64,000 nucleotides of DNA from RHLJ01 sp965242845 (GTDB lineage: Bacteria; Bacteroidota; Rhodothermia; Balneolales; Balneolaceae), in contig CBDETC010000002.1 of assembly GCA_965242845.1 (NCBI GenBank), positions 1,054,001 to 1,118,000 on the forward strand, written 5' to 3'. Under the pieces are notes generated by a model. That model saw nothing but the letters and a program-made list of their open reading frames with translations. It was not told the origin of the DNA and ran no database searches. Positions within the stretch are counted from its first letter, which is position 1; every line of letters starts with the position of its first letter. A program made the translations under genes and the position numbers. Shown piece after piece: positions 52,720 through 61,173 of the stretch.

Positions 52720-53820
52720 TTATTTTTTAATAAATGGTGGTCTCATCACCATTGCTGGTGCTGTTTTTTTGCGGATGGCGATCTGAATCTCTGTTCCTTC
52801 AGCAGTATAGGCCTTTTCTACATATCCCATCCCAATTCCTTTACCTAAAGTGATGGACATTGTTCCGCTTGTAACCTCACCGATTTTAGCGCCCGTATTA
52901 TCAATTATTTCATATCCGTTTCTTGGGATGGATCGCTCGTCTTCCATCACAAAGCCTACAAGTTGCCTGGTAATTCCTTCTTCCTTCTTTTTTAAGAGAA
53001 CATCTTTTCCTACAAATTCTCCTTTATCGAATTTAGTAATCCAGCCCAATCGTGCTTCTAATGGATGAGTGTCTTTTGTAATATCGTTTCCATATAGAGC
53101 ATATCCCATTTCTAACCGAAGAGTATCTCGCGCCCCTAACCCGCAAGCTTCGATACCGAATTCTTCACCTGCCTCAAAAATTGCTCTCCAAACCGCCTCT
53201 GGATCAACAGTATTTTTGTCGAAATAAAGTTCAAATCCTTTTTCGCCAGTGTACCCGGTAGCAGAAAAAATTACCTCTCCAAGTCCGGCAAGATTTCCCA
53301 TTTTATAGCTGTAAAAAGCAATGCTACTCAAGTCCAGACCTGTAAGCTTTTGAAGCGTTTCAACCGACTTTGGGCCTTGTACAGCAAGCAATGCCGTGTT
53401 AGGAGAGTTGTCATGCACCTGTGCATCAAAAGTGTTGTTCTGATTAATCCAGGCCAGATCTTTTTCGATATTGGAAGCATTCACCACCAGGATATATCCA
53501 TTATCATCGAATAATTGATACACAATCAGGTCATCTACAATGCCGCCGTCTTCATAACACAGGCACGAGTATTGCGCTTTTCCAGGAACCAGTTTCGAAA
53601 CATCATTCACTGTTACTTTTTGAACAAGGTCAAAAGCTTCCGGTCCGGAAATAAAAAACTCTCCCATATGTGAAACATCAAACACTCCAACAGCTTCTCT
53701 CACTGCTGCGTGTTCAACTTTAATTCCCTTGTATTGTACTGGCATCTCATAGCCCGCGAAGTCGACCAGTTTAGCCCCAGCTTCCTGGTGTACGGAATGA
53801 AACGGAGTTTTTTGTAGCAT
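52720..53820 (-). CDS. gcvT: Glycine cleavage system T protein (aminomethyltransferase)
   Basis: 366 residues, N-terminal folate-binding domain with MPVQYKGIKVEHAAVREAVGVFDVSHMGEF and VQGPKSVETLQKL, then GEKGFELYF and CGLGARDTLRLEMGYALYGNDI, and C-terminal VTSGTMSITLGKGIGMGYV. It releases ammonia and gives methylene-tetrahydrofolate from H-protein-bound methylamine. It heads the unit with comB and ftsK; gcvH and gcvP are not in the window. Confidence 0.95.
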   Translation of the reverse strand: MLQKTPFHSVHQEAGAKLVDFAGYEMPVQYKGIKVEHAAVREAVGVFDVSHMGEFFISGPEAFDLVQKVTVNDVSKLVPGKAQYSCLCYEDGGIVDDLIVYQLFDDNGYILVVNASNIEKDLAWINQNNTFDAQVHDNSPNTALLAVQGPKSVETLQKLTGLDLSSIAFYSYKMGNLAGLGEVIFSATGYTGEKGFELYFDKNTVDPEAVWRAIFEAGEEFGIEACGLGARDTLRLEMGYALYGNDITKDTHPLEARLGWITKFDKGEFVGKDVLLKKKEEGITRQLVGFVMEDERSIPRNGYEIIDNTGAKIGEVTSGTMSITLGKGIGMGYVEKAYTAEGTEIQIAIRKKTAPAMVMRPPFIKK

Positions 53821-53930
53821 GAAGTTAGTCTCTGTAGGTAGTTTTAATCCATCCCAAGTTAGTGATTTCTAGATAAAGAAAAGGATTGGAAGCTACAAGG
53901 TTGAACTTTAATCAAGAGATGTAAGTTAGG

Positions 53931-54581
53931 GTGGCTAAAAATTCTATGGCTCATTTTACAGCAAAAGATGTTCAAAGCATGTCATCCCGATCCAGAGCGC
54001 ACTTCGTAAACAGTGTAACCGGATTTAAATCATCCAATCTGCTTGGAACAATATCGAAAGATGGAAAAACAAACCTGGCAATCTTTAGCTCTATTACTCA
54101 TCTGGGTAGTAACCCTCCACTTTTAGGTTTTGTACTTCGGCCCAGAACGGTGATCAGGAATACCTATGACAACCTTAAGTCATCAGGTTTTTTTACAGTA
54201 AATCATGTGCATGCTGATATCATCATGAAAGCCCACCAAACATCCGCTAAATACCCCGAAGGAGTTTCTGAATTTGGCGCGACCGGTTTAACGGAGGAAT
54301 ATATAGATGGGTTTGATGCACCATTTGTCCAAGAAAGTAGAATTAAGATGGGCTGTTCCTATGAAAATGAATACTACTTAAAAGAGAACGATTGCATTTT
54401 CATTGTCGCCAGAATCGAACACATATTCTTTGAAGAATCCATCCAACATGAAGATGGCTTCCTGGATTTATCAAAAGCAGGAACAATTTCTGCTACTGGT
54501 CTTGATGGCTATGCACTACCAACACTGTTGGATAGGTTTAGTTATGCAGAACCGGAAAAGGAAGTTAATTCCATTGTTTAA
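53931..54581 (+). CDS. Flavin reductase-like FMN-binding protein
   Basis: 216 residues of split-barrel flavoprotein type: FVNSVTGFKSSNLLGTISKDGKTNLAIFSSITHLGSNPPLLGFVLRPRTVIRNTYDNLKSSGFFTVN, typical of the flavin reductase/pyridoxamine oxidase-like family, then IKMGCSYENEYYLKENDCIFIVARIEHIFFEE. Start codon is GTG; an in-frame ATG 15 bases further on is possible. It diverges from gcvT and has no partner oxygenase beside it. Substrate unknown. Confidence 0.8.
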   Translation: MAKNSMAHFTAKDVQSMSSRSRAHFVNSVTGFKSSNLLGTISKDGKTNLAIFSSITHLGSNPPLLGFVLRPRTVIRNTYDNLKSSGFFTVNHVHADIIMKAHQTSAKYPEGVSEFGATGLTEEYIDGFDAPFVQESRIKMGCSYENEYYLKENDCIFIVARIEHIFFEESIQHEDGFLDLSKAGTISATGLDGYALPTLLDRFSYAEPEKEVNSIV

Positions 54582-54592
54582 AGAAAAGGCAT

Positions 54593-55294
54593 TTAGTCTA
54601 CAGAAAAAGCAAATCTTATAGTTCCCCATTGAGCTTGTTGCGGAACTTCATCTGGAAGTCTTGAGAATCTCCAGGTCCGCAGTGTTTTCATTACCTCAAA
54701 CTCCAATCCTGAATTCATCCTGCGAATAGGAATAATCCTACCTACTGTTCCATCTGGTATCACTTCAAATCTAACAGTAATTACAGCGTCCATACCAACA
54801 GTATTACTTGGAATAGGTTTAACTAGAGGATCTCGCTCAATATCACCCTCCCATGATAACTTAAATAAGGAGGTTGTTTCATCATCATCGCCATTCCCTT
54901 TATCTACTCCACTTCCGTTTCCTTCCTCTGAACCTGAGGAATTAACTGGCTTAGGTGGAGGGCTTGAAATCCCTTTTGTATCGCTACCATCTGATCCTAA
55001 ATCCAGACTAATGCCGGAAAGGTTTAATACCGTTACTGAGATCCCAAAAACCAGAAAAAGTGATACAAATCTTCTTGAGTTTTCAAAGCGACGGCTAAAT
55101 ATCTTCAATTCTTCTTCAGTTGGAGCAACTATTGAAGAAGACTTTTTCTCCTTTGACGTCTTAATTTTTATTCTCAATTCTTTAATCTTTAGCCAATCTA
55201 TGTAGAACTTTGTGATAGCAGCGATTAACCCACAAATTGATATAATAGTTGGCCAAAACTCTTGAAAAATTTCTACTATAGAAACCTCTGTCAT
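54593..55294 (-). CDS. Second TonB C-terminal domain protein with a different membrane anchor
   Basis: 233 residues. The last about 92 (from FKLSWEGDIERDPLVKPIPSN) are strikingly like the C-terminus of the tonB product at 42 kb, sharing VITVRFEV, MKTLRTWRFSRLP and VPQQAQWGTI. The N-terminal half differs: two hydrophobic segments (FWPTIISICGLIAAITKFYIDW and FVSLFLVFGISVTVLNLSGI) separated by a basic helix, and a short Ser/Gly/Asp linker instead of a Pro/Glu one. No exbB or exbD is adjacent. Probably a duplicated domain on a new anchor. Confidence 0.75.
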   Translation of the reverse strand: MTEVSIVEIFQEFWPTIISICGLIAAITKFYIDWLKIKELRIKIKTSKEKKSSSIVAPTEEELKIFSRRFENSRRFVSLFLVFGISVTVLNLSGISLDLGSDGSDTKGISSPPPKPVNSSGSEEGNGSGVDKGNGDDDETTSLFKLSWEGDIERDPLVKPIPSNTVGMDAVITVRFEVIPDGTVGRIIPIRRMNSGLEFEVMKTLRTWRFSRLPDEVPQQAQWGTIRFAFSVD

Positions 55295-55365
55295 TATTTC
55301 GTCTTATCTTGAAATTAATTCAGCTGAATCTAATTCATTAAATCCTAAAAAATAATTGTTCTTTT

Positions 55366-56472
55366 ATGTCCATAAACAAAGAGCAGATAAAAACGGCACT
55401 TGCTCACGTTCTTCATCCCATAGAAAAACAAGATCTCATTTCCCTGGATATGATCCAGGATTTAATCGTCCAGGAAAAATACGTTTCCTTCACCCTGGAG
55501 ATGCCAGAGCAAAATGCTTCTTTGGCTGAAGATTTAAAGCAACGATGTACCGGGGCTATTCATAAGTTTATAGACAGAGATGCTATAGTAGATATACAGG
55601 TTGGGATTAACGTTTCGAAAAGAAAGCAGCCTCCAGCACAGGCACCTCAGGCTCAGCAACAGGTGTTATCCGGAGTAAAACATATTATTGCGGTTGCTTC
55701 TGGAAAAGGCGGGGTAGGAAAGTCTACTGTAGCCGTAAATATTGCTTCTGCCCTAGCCAGAACTGGAGCTAAAGTTGGGTTAATGGATACAGACATTTAC
55801 GGCCCAAGTATTCCTACCATGTTTGACTTATTTGACCGGCCGAATGTGACTACTCAAAAGAAACTGATTCCGCTTGAAAAATATGGAATCAAAATGGTGA
55901 GCATGGGTTTTCTGGTTGATGTTAATCAGGCCATGGTTTGGAGAGGACCAATGGCAACAAGCGCCATCAAACAATTCATGACTGACGTGGAGTGGGGCGA
56001 ACTCGATTATATGGTACTGGATCTTCCTCCGGGAACAGGGGATATCCAGCTCACTATTGTCCAAACCGTTCCATTAAGTGGTGCAGTTATTGTTTCTACT
56101 CCTCAGACCGTTGCCCTGGACGATGTGAGAAAGGGGGTGGCAATGTTCCAGAAAGTGAAAGTTCCTGTTCTTGGAGTTATTGAGAATATGGCTTATTTCA
56201 TTCCTCCGGATATGCCAGAAAAGAAATATCATATTTTTGGAGAAGGAGGGGCCTCCCGATTAGCTGAAGAGCTAGCTGTTCCTGTGCTTGGCGAAATCCC
56301 GCTTGAGCAACCTGTGCGTGAGGCTGGAGATAATGGAGCTCCAATTGTGATTTCTGATCCGGATTCCAATGCTTCTAAAGAACTCATTGCTTCAACTGAA
56401 AAAATGATTGAGCAATTAGAACTTCGTGCTTCCGAGGCTAAACCAAAGGTGGAGATTACGTTTAAATCTTGA
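55366..56472 (+). CDS. mrp: Mrp/ApbC-type P-loop ATPase (iron-sulfur carrier family)
   Basis: 368 residues. N-terminal MIP18/DUF59-like domain (1-80), deviant Walker A GKGGVGKS (113-120), DTDIYGPSIPTMF, WRGPMATSAIKQF, DYMVLDLPPGTGDIQLT and FGEGGASRLAEE. In proteobacterial Mrp a CxxC pair holds the Fe-S cluster before the FGxGG segment; here that stretch reads ENMAYFIPPDMPEKKYHIFG with no cysteine, as in other Bacteroidota as far as I recall. Its cluster-carrier role is therefore uncertain. Monocistronic. Confidence 0.9.
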   Translation: MSINKEQIKTALAHVLHPIEKQDLISLDMIQDLIVQEKYVSFTLEMPEQNASLAEDLKQRCTGAIHKFIDRDAIVDIQVGINVSKRKQPPAQAPQAQQQVLSGVKHIIAVASGKGGVGKSTVAVNIASALARTGAKVGLMDTDIYGPSIPTMFDLFDRPNVTTQKKLIPLEKYGIKMVSMGFLVDVNQAMVWRGPMATSAIKQFMTDVEWGELDYMVLDLPPGTGDIQLTIVQTVPLSGAVIVSTPQTVALDDVRKGVAMFQKVKVPVLGVIENMAYFIPPDMPEKKYHIFGEGGASRLAEELAVPVLGEIPLEQPVREAGDNGAPIVISDPDSNASKELIASTEKMIEQLELRASEAKPKVEITFKS

Positions 56473-56651
56473 TCAATTATTCAATTAAGAATTGTTCAAT
56501 GATCAATTAGGAATAACCCTCCCTTTTTGTCATTTCGACTGAAAAGGAGAAATCTGGAATTTTGCCTTTGCTTACGTTTTTCAGATTTCTCGCTCTGCTC
56601 GAAATGACAACCTTCTTATTCCTAATTGATGATTCTCAATTGAATAATTGA
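56473..56651. repeat. Nested inverted repeats between mrp and the DoxX-like gene
   Basis: Outer arms 56473-56516 and 56616-56651 are imperfect reverse complements (AT-rich, with TCAATTATTCAATT / AATTGAATAATTGA and ATCAATTAGGAATAA / TTATTCCTAATTGAT; the left arm has about eight extra bases). Inside sits a GTCATTTCGA-type palindrome (56527-56610) with arms TTGTCATTTCGA / TCGAAATGACAA and inner AGAAATCTG / CAGATTTCT, like the repeat at 35.68 kb. The left arm starts right after the mrp stop codon. Confidence 0.8.
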
Positions 56652-56719
56652 AAGACCCCCCTTCATACACTATTCACATTCGTAAACTAGCTTTCTTCTG
56701 GCAAATAGAGGAGGCGATC

Positions 56720-57223
56720 ATGTTATTACAACATCAAGAGTTTGAAAGGATTGATGTAACCATCACTAATTGGATGGCGAAGAATGGGCTGCTAATTATG
56801 AGAGTAGGTTTGGGAATTATATTCCTTTGGTTTGGCGCTTTAAAATTTTTCCCAGGCCTGAGCCCTGCTGAAGAACTGGTTAGAAATACTGTCTACTTTG
56901 TTGATCCTGATCTTTTCATTCCCGTTCTGGCGGCCTGGGAGGTATTAATAGGTCTTGGCCTAATTGCCGGAAAGTTTATGAGAATTACCCTTCTGCTACT
57001 CTTCCTTCAAATGCCGGGTACCGCTTTACCTCTTGTTGTATTGCCCGATATAGTATGGACGAATTTCCCTTTTGGTCTAAGCCTTGAAGGTCAATACATC
57101 ATCAAGAACCTGGTACTTGTTAGCGCAGGTTTAGTTCTTGGTGCTACAGTAAGAGGAGGAAGGTTGACAAGTCATTCTGATCCCGAGTTATCGGGAGAAG
57201 AATCTAAACGAATACCCGATTAG
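56720..57223 (+). CDS. DoxX-like small membrane protein
   Basis: About 167 residues with four membrane helices: GLLIMRVGLGIIFLWFGALKF, IPVLAAWEVLIGLGLIAG, ITLLLLFLQMPGTALPLVVL and NLVLVSAGLVLGATV. This matches DoxX/YkgB-like proteins. Start chosen at the ATG preceded by GAGGAGG five bases upstream, one of few strong Shine-Dalgarno sites in the window; the earlier TTG would add a non-hydrophobic tail. The last about 15 residues (SDPELSGEESKRIPD) are encoded by an intergenic-type palindromic repeat, so the original stop was probably lost. Confidence 0.7.
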   Translation: MLLQHQEFERIDVTITNWMAKNGLLIMRVGLGIIFLWFGALKFFPGLSPAEELVRNTVYFVDPDLFIPVLAAWEVLIGLGLIAGKFMRITLLLLFLQMPGTALPLVVLPDIVWTNFPFGLSLEGQYIIKNLVLVSAGLVLGATVRGGRLTSHSDPELSGEESKRIPD

Positions 57224-57248
57224 ATCCTTCGCTTTCGCTCAGGATGAC
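57171..57248. repeat. GTCAT...ATGAC repeat overlapping the DoxX-like gene end
   Basis: Arms GTCATTCTGA / TCAGGATGAC (one mismatch), a small TCCCGA-GTTA-TCGGGA hairpin and AATCTAA / TTAGAT inside. The family is otherwise intergenic; here the left half is translated as the protein tail. Confidence 0.75.
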
Positions 57249-57257
57249 GATAGTGGG

Positions 57258-58664
57258 TTATGGGAAAATCCCCATCTGCTCATACATAATGCCAATTTTA
57301 TTAATGGCATTTACAAACGCTGCCGTTCGAAGATCGGTCATATTATGCTCATCACGAATATCCATAATCTGCTGGTAAGCAGTGATCATTGTCTCCTCAA
57401 GTCCAGAGTCAACAAGGTCGGCTTCTTCAGCTCCATGAGTTAAGCTTTCAAGAGCTTCTGAAGAATACTTTTTACCAGAAATCGATTCTAGCTCCCTGGC
57501 TATTCTTGTTAAACTCTCTTCATCAAATCGTTTATTCATTCTTCCATAACGAACATGCTGGATATTCTTCAGCCACTCAAAATAGGAAACAACTACCCCT
57601 CCGGCATTTAGGTATGAATCCGGAATAACGAGTGATCCTCGTTCGGTGAGAATTTCATGAGCATCAGCCGTTGTAGGGCCGTTTGCCGCTTCTGCAATAA
57701 TCTTTGCTTTTACTTTGTGAACATTTTCGCCGGTAATCTGACTCTCAAGAGCTGCCGGAATTATGATGTCACACTCCTGCTCAAAAATATCTTTGTTAGA
57801 AGGAAGTGCTACACTATTCCCAAAGCCCATGATACTTCCCGTTTCCTTTCGGAAATCAACTAAGGCTTGTAAATCAATTCCATTTGGATCGTAGATAGCG
57901 CCCTCAAGCTCTGATACCCCAATCATTTTAGCTCCGGCTTGCGTCATATAAAGCGATGCATGATATCCTACATTTCCTAAGCCCTGCACCACAAAGGTCT
58001 TGCCTTCTACACCCACATTCAGCCCAAGGGCATCCATATCTTTTTTGATACTGCATGCTTCACGAATTCCAAAGTAAACTCCACGCCCTGTGGCCTCAGT
58101 CCTTCCCCTGATTCCGCTATTCTGAAGCGGCTTTCCAGTTACACAGGCTTCTGCATTCATATCATCTTTCATCTGGCGATAAGTATCCAGAATCCAGCCC
58201 ATTTCACGAGCGCCTGTACCATAATCAGGAGCAGGAACATCTACGCCAGGGCCAATAAATCCTTTTTTTACTAACTCAAAAGTATAACGACGGGTGATTC
58301 TTTCCAGCTCTCCATCGGAATAACTTCTGCGACTAATTTTAACCCCACCCTTAGCTCCTCCAAACGGAACATCCACAATAGCGCACTTATAAGTCATCAA
58401 AGCTGCGAGTGCCATCGTTTCATCTTCATCTACTTTATGGCTATAGCGAATTCCCCCTTTGGTTGGCGTTTTGTGATGACTGTGCTCGACCCTCCAACCT
58501 TCTACCACTTCAACGGAACCATCATCTCTTCTAAGCGGGAATGAAACATGGTATACCGTATTGCACATTTTTATCTGGCTGAGAATACCTTTATCGAACC
58601 TGGTATATGCAGCTGCTTTATCGAAATTCTTATTTACCTGCTCGAAGAATTTATACTTTGCCAT
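57258..58664 (-). CDS. gdhA: Glutamate dehydrogenase (Glu/Leu/Phe/Val dehydrogenase family)
   Basis: 468 residues. Catalytic region KCAIVDVPFGGAKGGVKI with the active-site lysine, GPGVDVPAPDYGTGAREMGWI and TGRGVYFG, then the Rossmann motif VVQGLGNVGYHASLYM and PAALESQI...AEAANGPTT. This is the hexameric bacterial type that interconverts glutamate and 2-oxoglutarate with NAD or NADP; cofactor choice not certain. Single-gene unit; upstream is a divergent or long gap of 80 bases to the next minus-strand gene. Confidence 0.93.
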   Translation of the reverse strand: MAKYKFFEQVNKNFDKAAAYTRFDKGILSQIKMCNTVYHVSFPLRRDDGSVEVVEGWRVEHSHHKTPTKGGIRYSHKVDEDETMALAALMTYKCAIVDVPFGGAKGGVKISRRSYSDGELERITRRYTFELVKKGFIGPGVDVPAPDYGTGAREMGWILDTYRQMKDDMNAEACVTGKPLQNSGIRGRTEATGRGVYFGIREACSIKKDMDALGLNVGVEGKTFVVQGLGNVGYHASLYMTQAGAKMIGVSELEGAIYDPNGIDLQALVDFRKETGSIMGFGNSVALPSNKDIFEQECDIIIPAALESQITGENVHKVKAKIIAEAANGPTTADAHEILTERGSLVIPDSYLNAGGVVVSYFEWLKNIQHVRYGRMNKRFDEESLTRIARELESISGKKYSSEALESLTHGAEEADLVDSGLEETMITAYQQIMDIRDEHNMTDLRTAAFVNAINKIGIMYEQMGIFP

Positions 58665-58727
58665 AAGGAGGGTTACTTAAGTCTATTTTTACCGCCTCCA
58701 ATGGTCGGAATATTCTTATTTAGATAC

Positions 58728-58749
58728 AATAAAAAAGCGCTTTTTTATT
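58728..58749. repeat. AT-rich palindrome at the end of the M15-like gene
   Basis: Perfect 22-base palindrome AATAAAAAAGC-GCTTTTTTATT, overlapping the stop codon of the minus-strand gene. With only GCGC at its centre it is a weak terminator candidate. Confidence 0.4.
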
Positions 58750-59497
58750 CAGAAAGTGGAAGAGCCACATGGAGATGGTCAGCAGTGCCTACATGGCGTA
58801 TAACCTGGAAGCCCATTGTACTTAATGACCACTCCAGTACTTTGTTTCTGAATTCGGAATGCCCAATAGTTCTTAGGTCAACGGCATGTACAAAGCCATT
58901 TTCTTGCTGATAATGAAGTGAGCTTTGGTGTGGAGTTAACCCCCATGAGATATAGTCTTCCGGAGTTCTCTTGATATCTGTGATAACCAAATCGTTTTCT
59001 GCAAGTGTGGTAGTGGCTACTGCTACCCTAAGAATGGGGTGAAGTGATCGATACACTTCACGGACATTATCACTCTTTGCGTTTACACTTGAGAGGTAAA
59101 GCAGACCATAGATACAGAAACCCCCAACCAGTGCCGCTACTCCCCCAAAACCAAATTGAGCGAGTAACTTTTTGTTTTTCACTTTTCTGAAAAGGAAGAA
59201 TACATACACTCCAAGAAATAGTGAGGAAGCTGTAATCCCTCCAAGCAAAGCTGCCCATCCATTCCATGCTTCAGCAACGTTTAAAAACACTGCCGTCCTG
59301 ATAAGGAGGAAAAAAGGGACTATACCCATAACAACAACCAAAAGAAGAGAGAAGATCAATTTAAGAGCCTTCCGCTTAAAGGAAAGGCGCTTTACCGTTT
59401 CCTTTCTGTCTACCTGTACCTGGCTTGGACTTGGTGCTTTTAAATCTTCCCCAAGATTTAAAAGCCAATCGATATCTTTTTGAGATACTTTTTCCAT
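58745..59497 (-). CDS. Membrane protein with possible M15-like zinc peptidase domain
   Basis: About 250 residues. Basic N-terminal cytoplasmic part, three hydrophobic segments (LKLIFSLLLVVVMGIVPFFLL, WAALLGGITASSLFLGVYVFF, FGFGGVAALVGGFCIYGLLYL), then a soluble domain from about 150. There SSLHYQQENGFVHAVDLRT and HVGTADHLHVAL recall the zinc motifs SxHxxGxAxD and HxH of M15/D-Ala-D-Ala peptidases, with insertions. The call is tentative, but the motif order fits. Start at the ATG at 59497; a GTG six codons upstream is possible. Cell-wall cleavage is possible, not shown. Confidence 0.5.
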   Translation of the reverse strand: MEKVSQKDIDWLLNLGEDLKAPSPSQVQVDRKETVKRLSFKRKALKLIFSLLLVVVMGIVPFFLLIRTAVFLNVAEAWNGWAALLGGITASSLFLGVYVFFLFRKVKNKKLLAQFGFGGVAALVGGFCIYGLLYLSSVNAKSDNVREVYRSLHPILRVAVATTTLAENDLVITDIKRTPEDYISWGLTPHQSSLHYQQENGFVHAVDLRTIGHSEFRNKVLEWSLSTMGFQVIRHVGTADHLHVALPLSE

Positions 59498-59546
59498 GCC
59501 GGCTTTACACGGCACAAAAAAAAGGGAGTTTCGAATCTGATTCGAT

Positions 59547-59945
59547 TTAGTACATGCGTGAATTCCTTCTTAATAAAAAGGGTAGGCTCTGAAGAACAAC
59601 GATAGCAATAATAGATAACGGGACTGCGTGCGTAGGATAAGAATAAATGATTTCTCCCAATATGATTAACACATAGGAGAATAAAATACCTGAGGAGAAT
59701 AATGCCCCTCCGTACATCGAATTGCTTCGAATCCATAATAGAAAGGTAGAAACGAAGCATGCTAAACTTGCAACGAAACCAACGATTATTTTAAAAACAG
59801 GAAGTTGCTGGTTATAAAATTCAAATAAGCCTTCTTCCCAACTGGAAGTATTAACCAGCCAACTATTGAAACCTATGATATACAACCCTGCTATCAGGAA
59901 AAAAAATTGTAGCAAAAAATGAACTTGCCGTTCCCTCTTATTCAT
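59547..59945 (-). CDS. Small four-helix membrane protein of unknown function
   Basis: 132 residues with about four predicted membrane helices (VHFLLQFFFLIAGLYIIGF, FKIIVGFVASLACFVSTFLLWI, ALFSSGILFSYVLIILGEIIY and AVPLSIIAIVVLQSLPFLL) and a basic C-terminus. I recognise no family. 49 bases upstream of the M15-like gene on the same strand, so they are probably cotranscribed. Confidence 0.55.
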   Translation of the reverse strand: MNKRERQVHFLLQFFFLIAGLYIIGFNSWLVNTSSWEEGLFEFYNQQLPVFKIIVGFVASLACFVSTFLLWIRSNSMYGGALFSSGILFSYVLIILGEIIYSYPTHAVPLSIIAIVVLQSLPFLLRRNSRMY

Positions 59946-60081
59946 CTATTTTCTGTTCATAAATATTTCGTTTTGTGAATGCTTATACCATAAACGACCA
60001 GTTTGTTCCTAACTATTTTAAATGGAGAGTTGACTCATTTCCCAAATAAAAATGGGATTACTTAGTTTATATGTGTAATTT

Positions 60082-61173
60082 ATGTCTATGAAAAATGGGG
60101 GGGACATCAGAAAAATTATCCATGTAGACATGGATGCCTTTTTTGCCGCAGTTGAGCAACGAGATAATCCCGAGCTGCGAGGCAAGCCTGTAATTGTTGG
60201 CGGGAAACCCGGAGGAAGAGGAGTTGTTTCTACCTGTAGTTATGAGGCACGAAAATATGGTGTTCGATCGGCTATGCCCACCAATGAAGCCTATCGTTTA
60301 TGCCCACATGGTATTTTTGTTAACGCCAGATTCGAAGCCTATAAAGAAGCTTCACAAATAGTCCGAGACATTTTTTTTGAGTATACAGATTTAGTTGAAC
60401 CACTTTCAATGGATGAAGCATTTCTGGACGTTACTCATAATCATAAGGGAAATCCTTCCGCCACATTAGTTGCTAAAGAAATTAGACAACGAATTTTTGA
60501 TGCTACTCAGCTTACTGCTTCAGCTGGAGTAGCCCCTAATAAGTTTATTGCTAAAGTAGCCTCTGATTTTAATAAGCCTGATGGACTTACCGTAATTACC
60601 CCTGACAAAGTTGAATCATTCCTTGAAGAATTAGACATCAAAAAATTCTTCGGCGTTGGTAAAGCCACTCAAAAAAAGATGCATGCTTTAGGAATTAAAA
60701 CCGGAGCAGATTTGAAGAAGTGGACAGAAATAGATTTAGTTAAGGCTTTTGGAAAGCCAGGGCGATTCTATTTTAAAATCGTTCGTGGAATCGATAACAG
60801 AGAAGTGAAACCTCATCGAACGAGGAAGTCCTATGGTAAAGAAAGAACCTTCTCCGAAGATGTTGGTGACCTGAACTGGGTAAATAATTTTTTAGATGAG
60901 CTGGCTGCGAGTATCTCGGAAGGGATGCAGAAAATACCGACTGCAGGAAAAACGATCACTTTAAAAGTACGATATAAAAATTTTGATACCATCACCCGTA
61001 GTCAATCGCTCACTCACCACACTAATGATAAGGAAGAGATTTCAACTATAGCACGCCAGCTTTTAGAGCAAACCGAGGCAGGCACAAGAGAGATTCGACT
61101 CCTGGGGATTTCGCTTTCCAATCTCAATTTGATTAAGAAAGAGTATTACGAGCAGCTTGTACTTCAAGTATGA
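60082..61173 (+). CDS. dinB: DNA polymerase IV
   Basis: 363-residue Y-family polymerase for translesion synthesis. IIHVDMDAFFAAVEQRDNPELRGKPVIVGG and PLSMDEAFLDVT carry the three catalytic acidic residues; SAGVAPNKFIAKVASDFNKPDGLTVI and FFGVGKATQKKMHALGI give palm and thumb. The very end QLVLQV resembles the E. coli clamp-binding QLVLGL, so it can likely bind the beta clamp. The last codon and stop are the edge of the inverted repeat of the four-helix-bundle element. Confidence 0.95.
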   Translation: MSMKNGGDIRKIIHVDMDAFFAAVEQRDNPELRGKPVIVGGKPGGRGVVSTCSYEARKYGVRSAMPTNEAYRLCPHGIFVNARFEAYKEASQIVRDIFFEYTDLVEPLSMDEAFLDVTHNHKGNPSATLVAKEIRQRIFDATQLTASAGVAPNKFIAKVASDFNKPDGLTVITPDKVESFLEELDIKKFFGVGKATQKKMHALGIKTGADLKKWTEIDLVKAFGKPGRFYFKIVRGIDNREVKPHRTRKSYGKERTFSEDVGDLNWVNNFLDELAASISEGMQKIPTAGKTITLKVRYKNFDTITRSQSLTHHTNDKEEISTIARQLLEQTEAGTREIRLLGISLSNLNLIKKEYYEQLVLQV

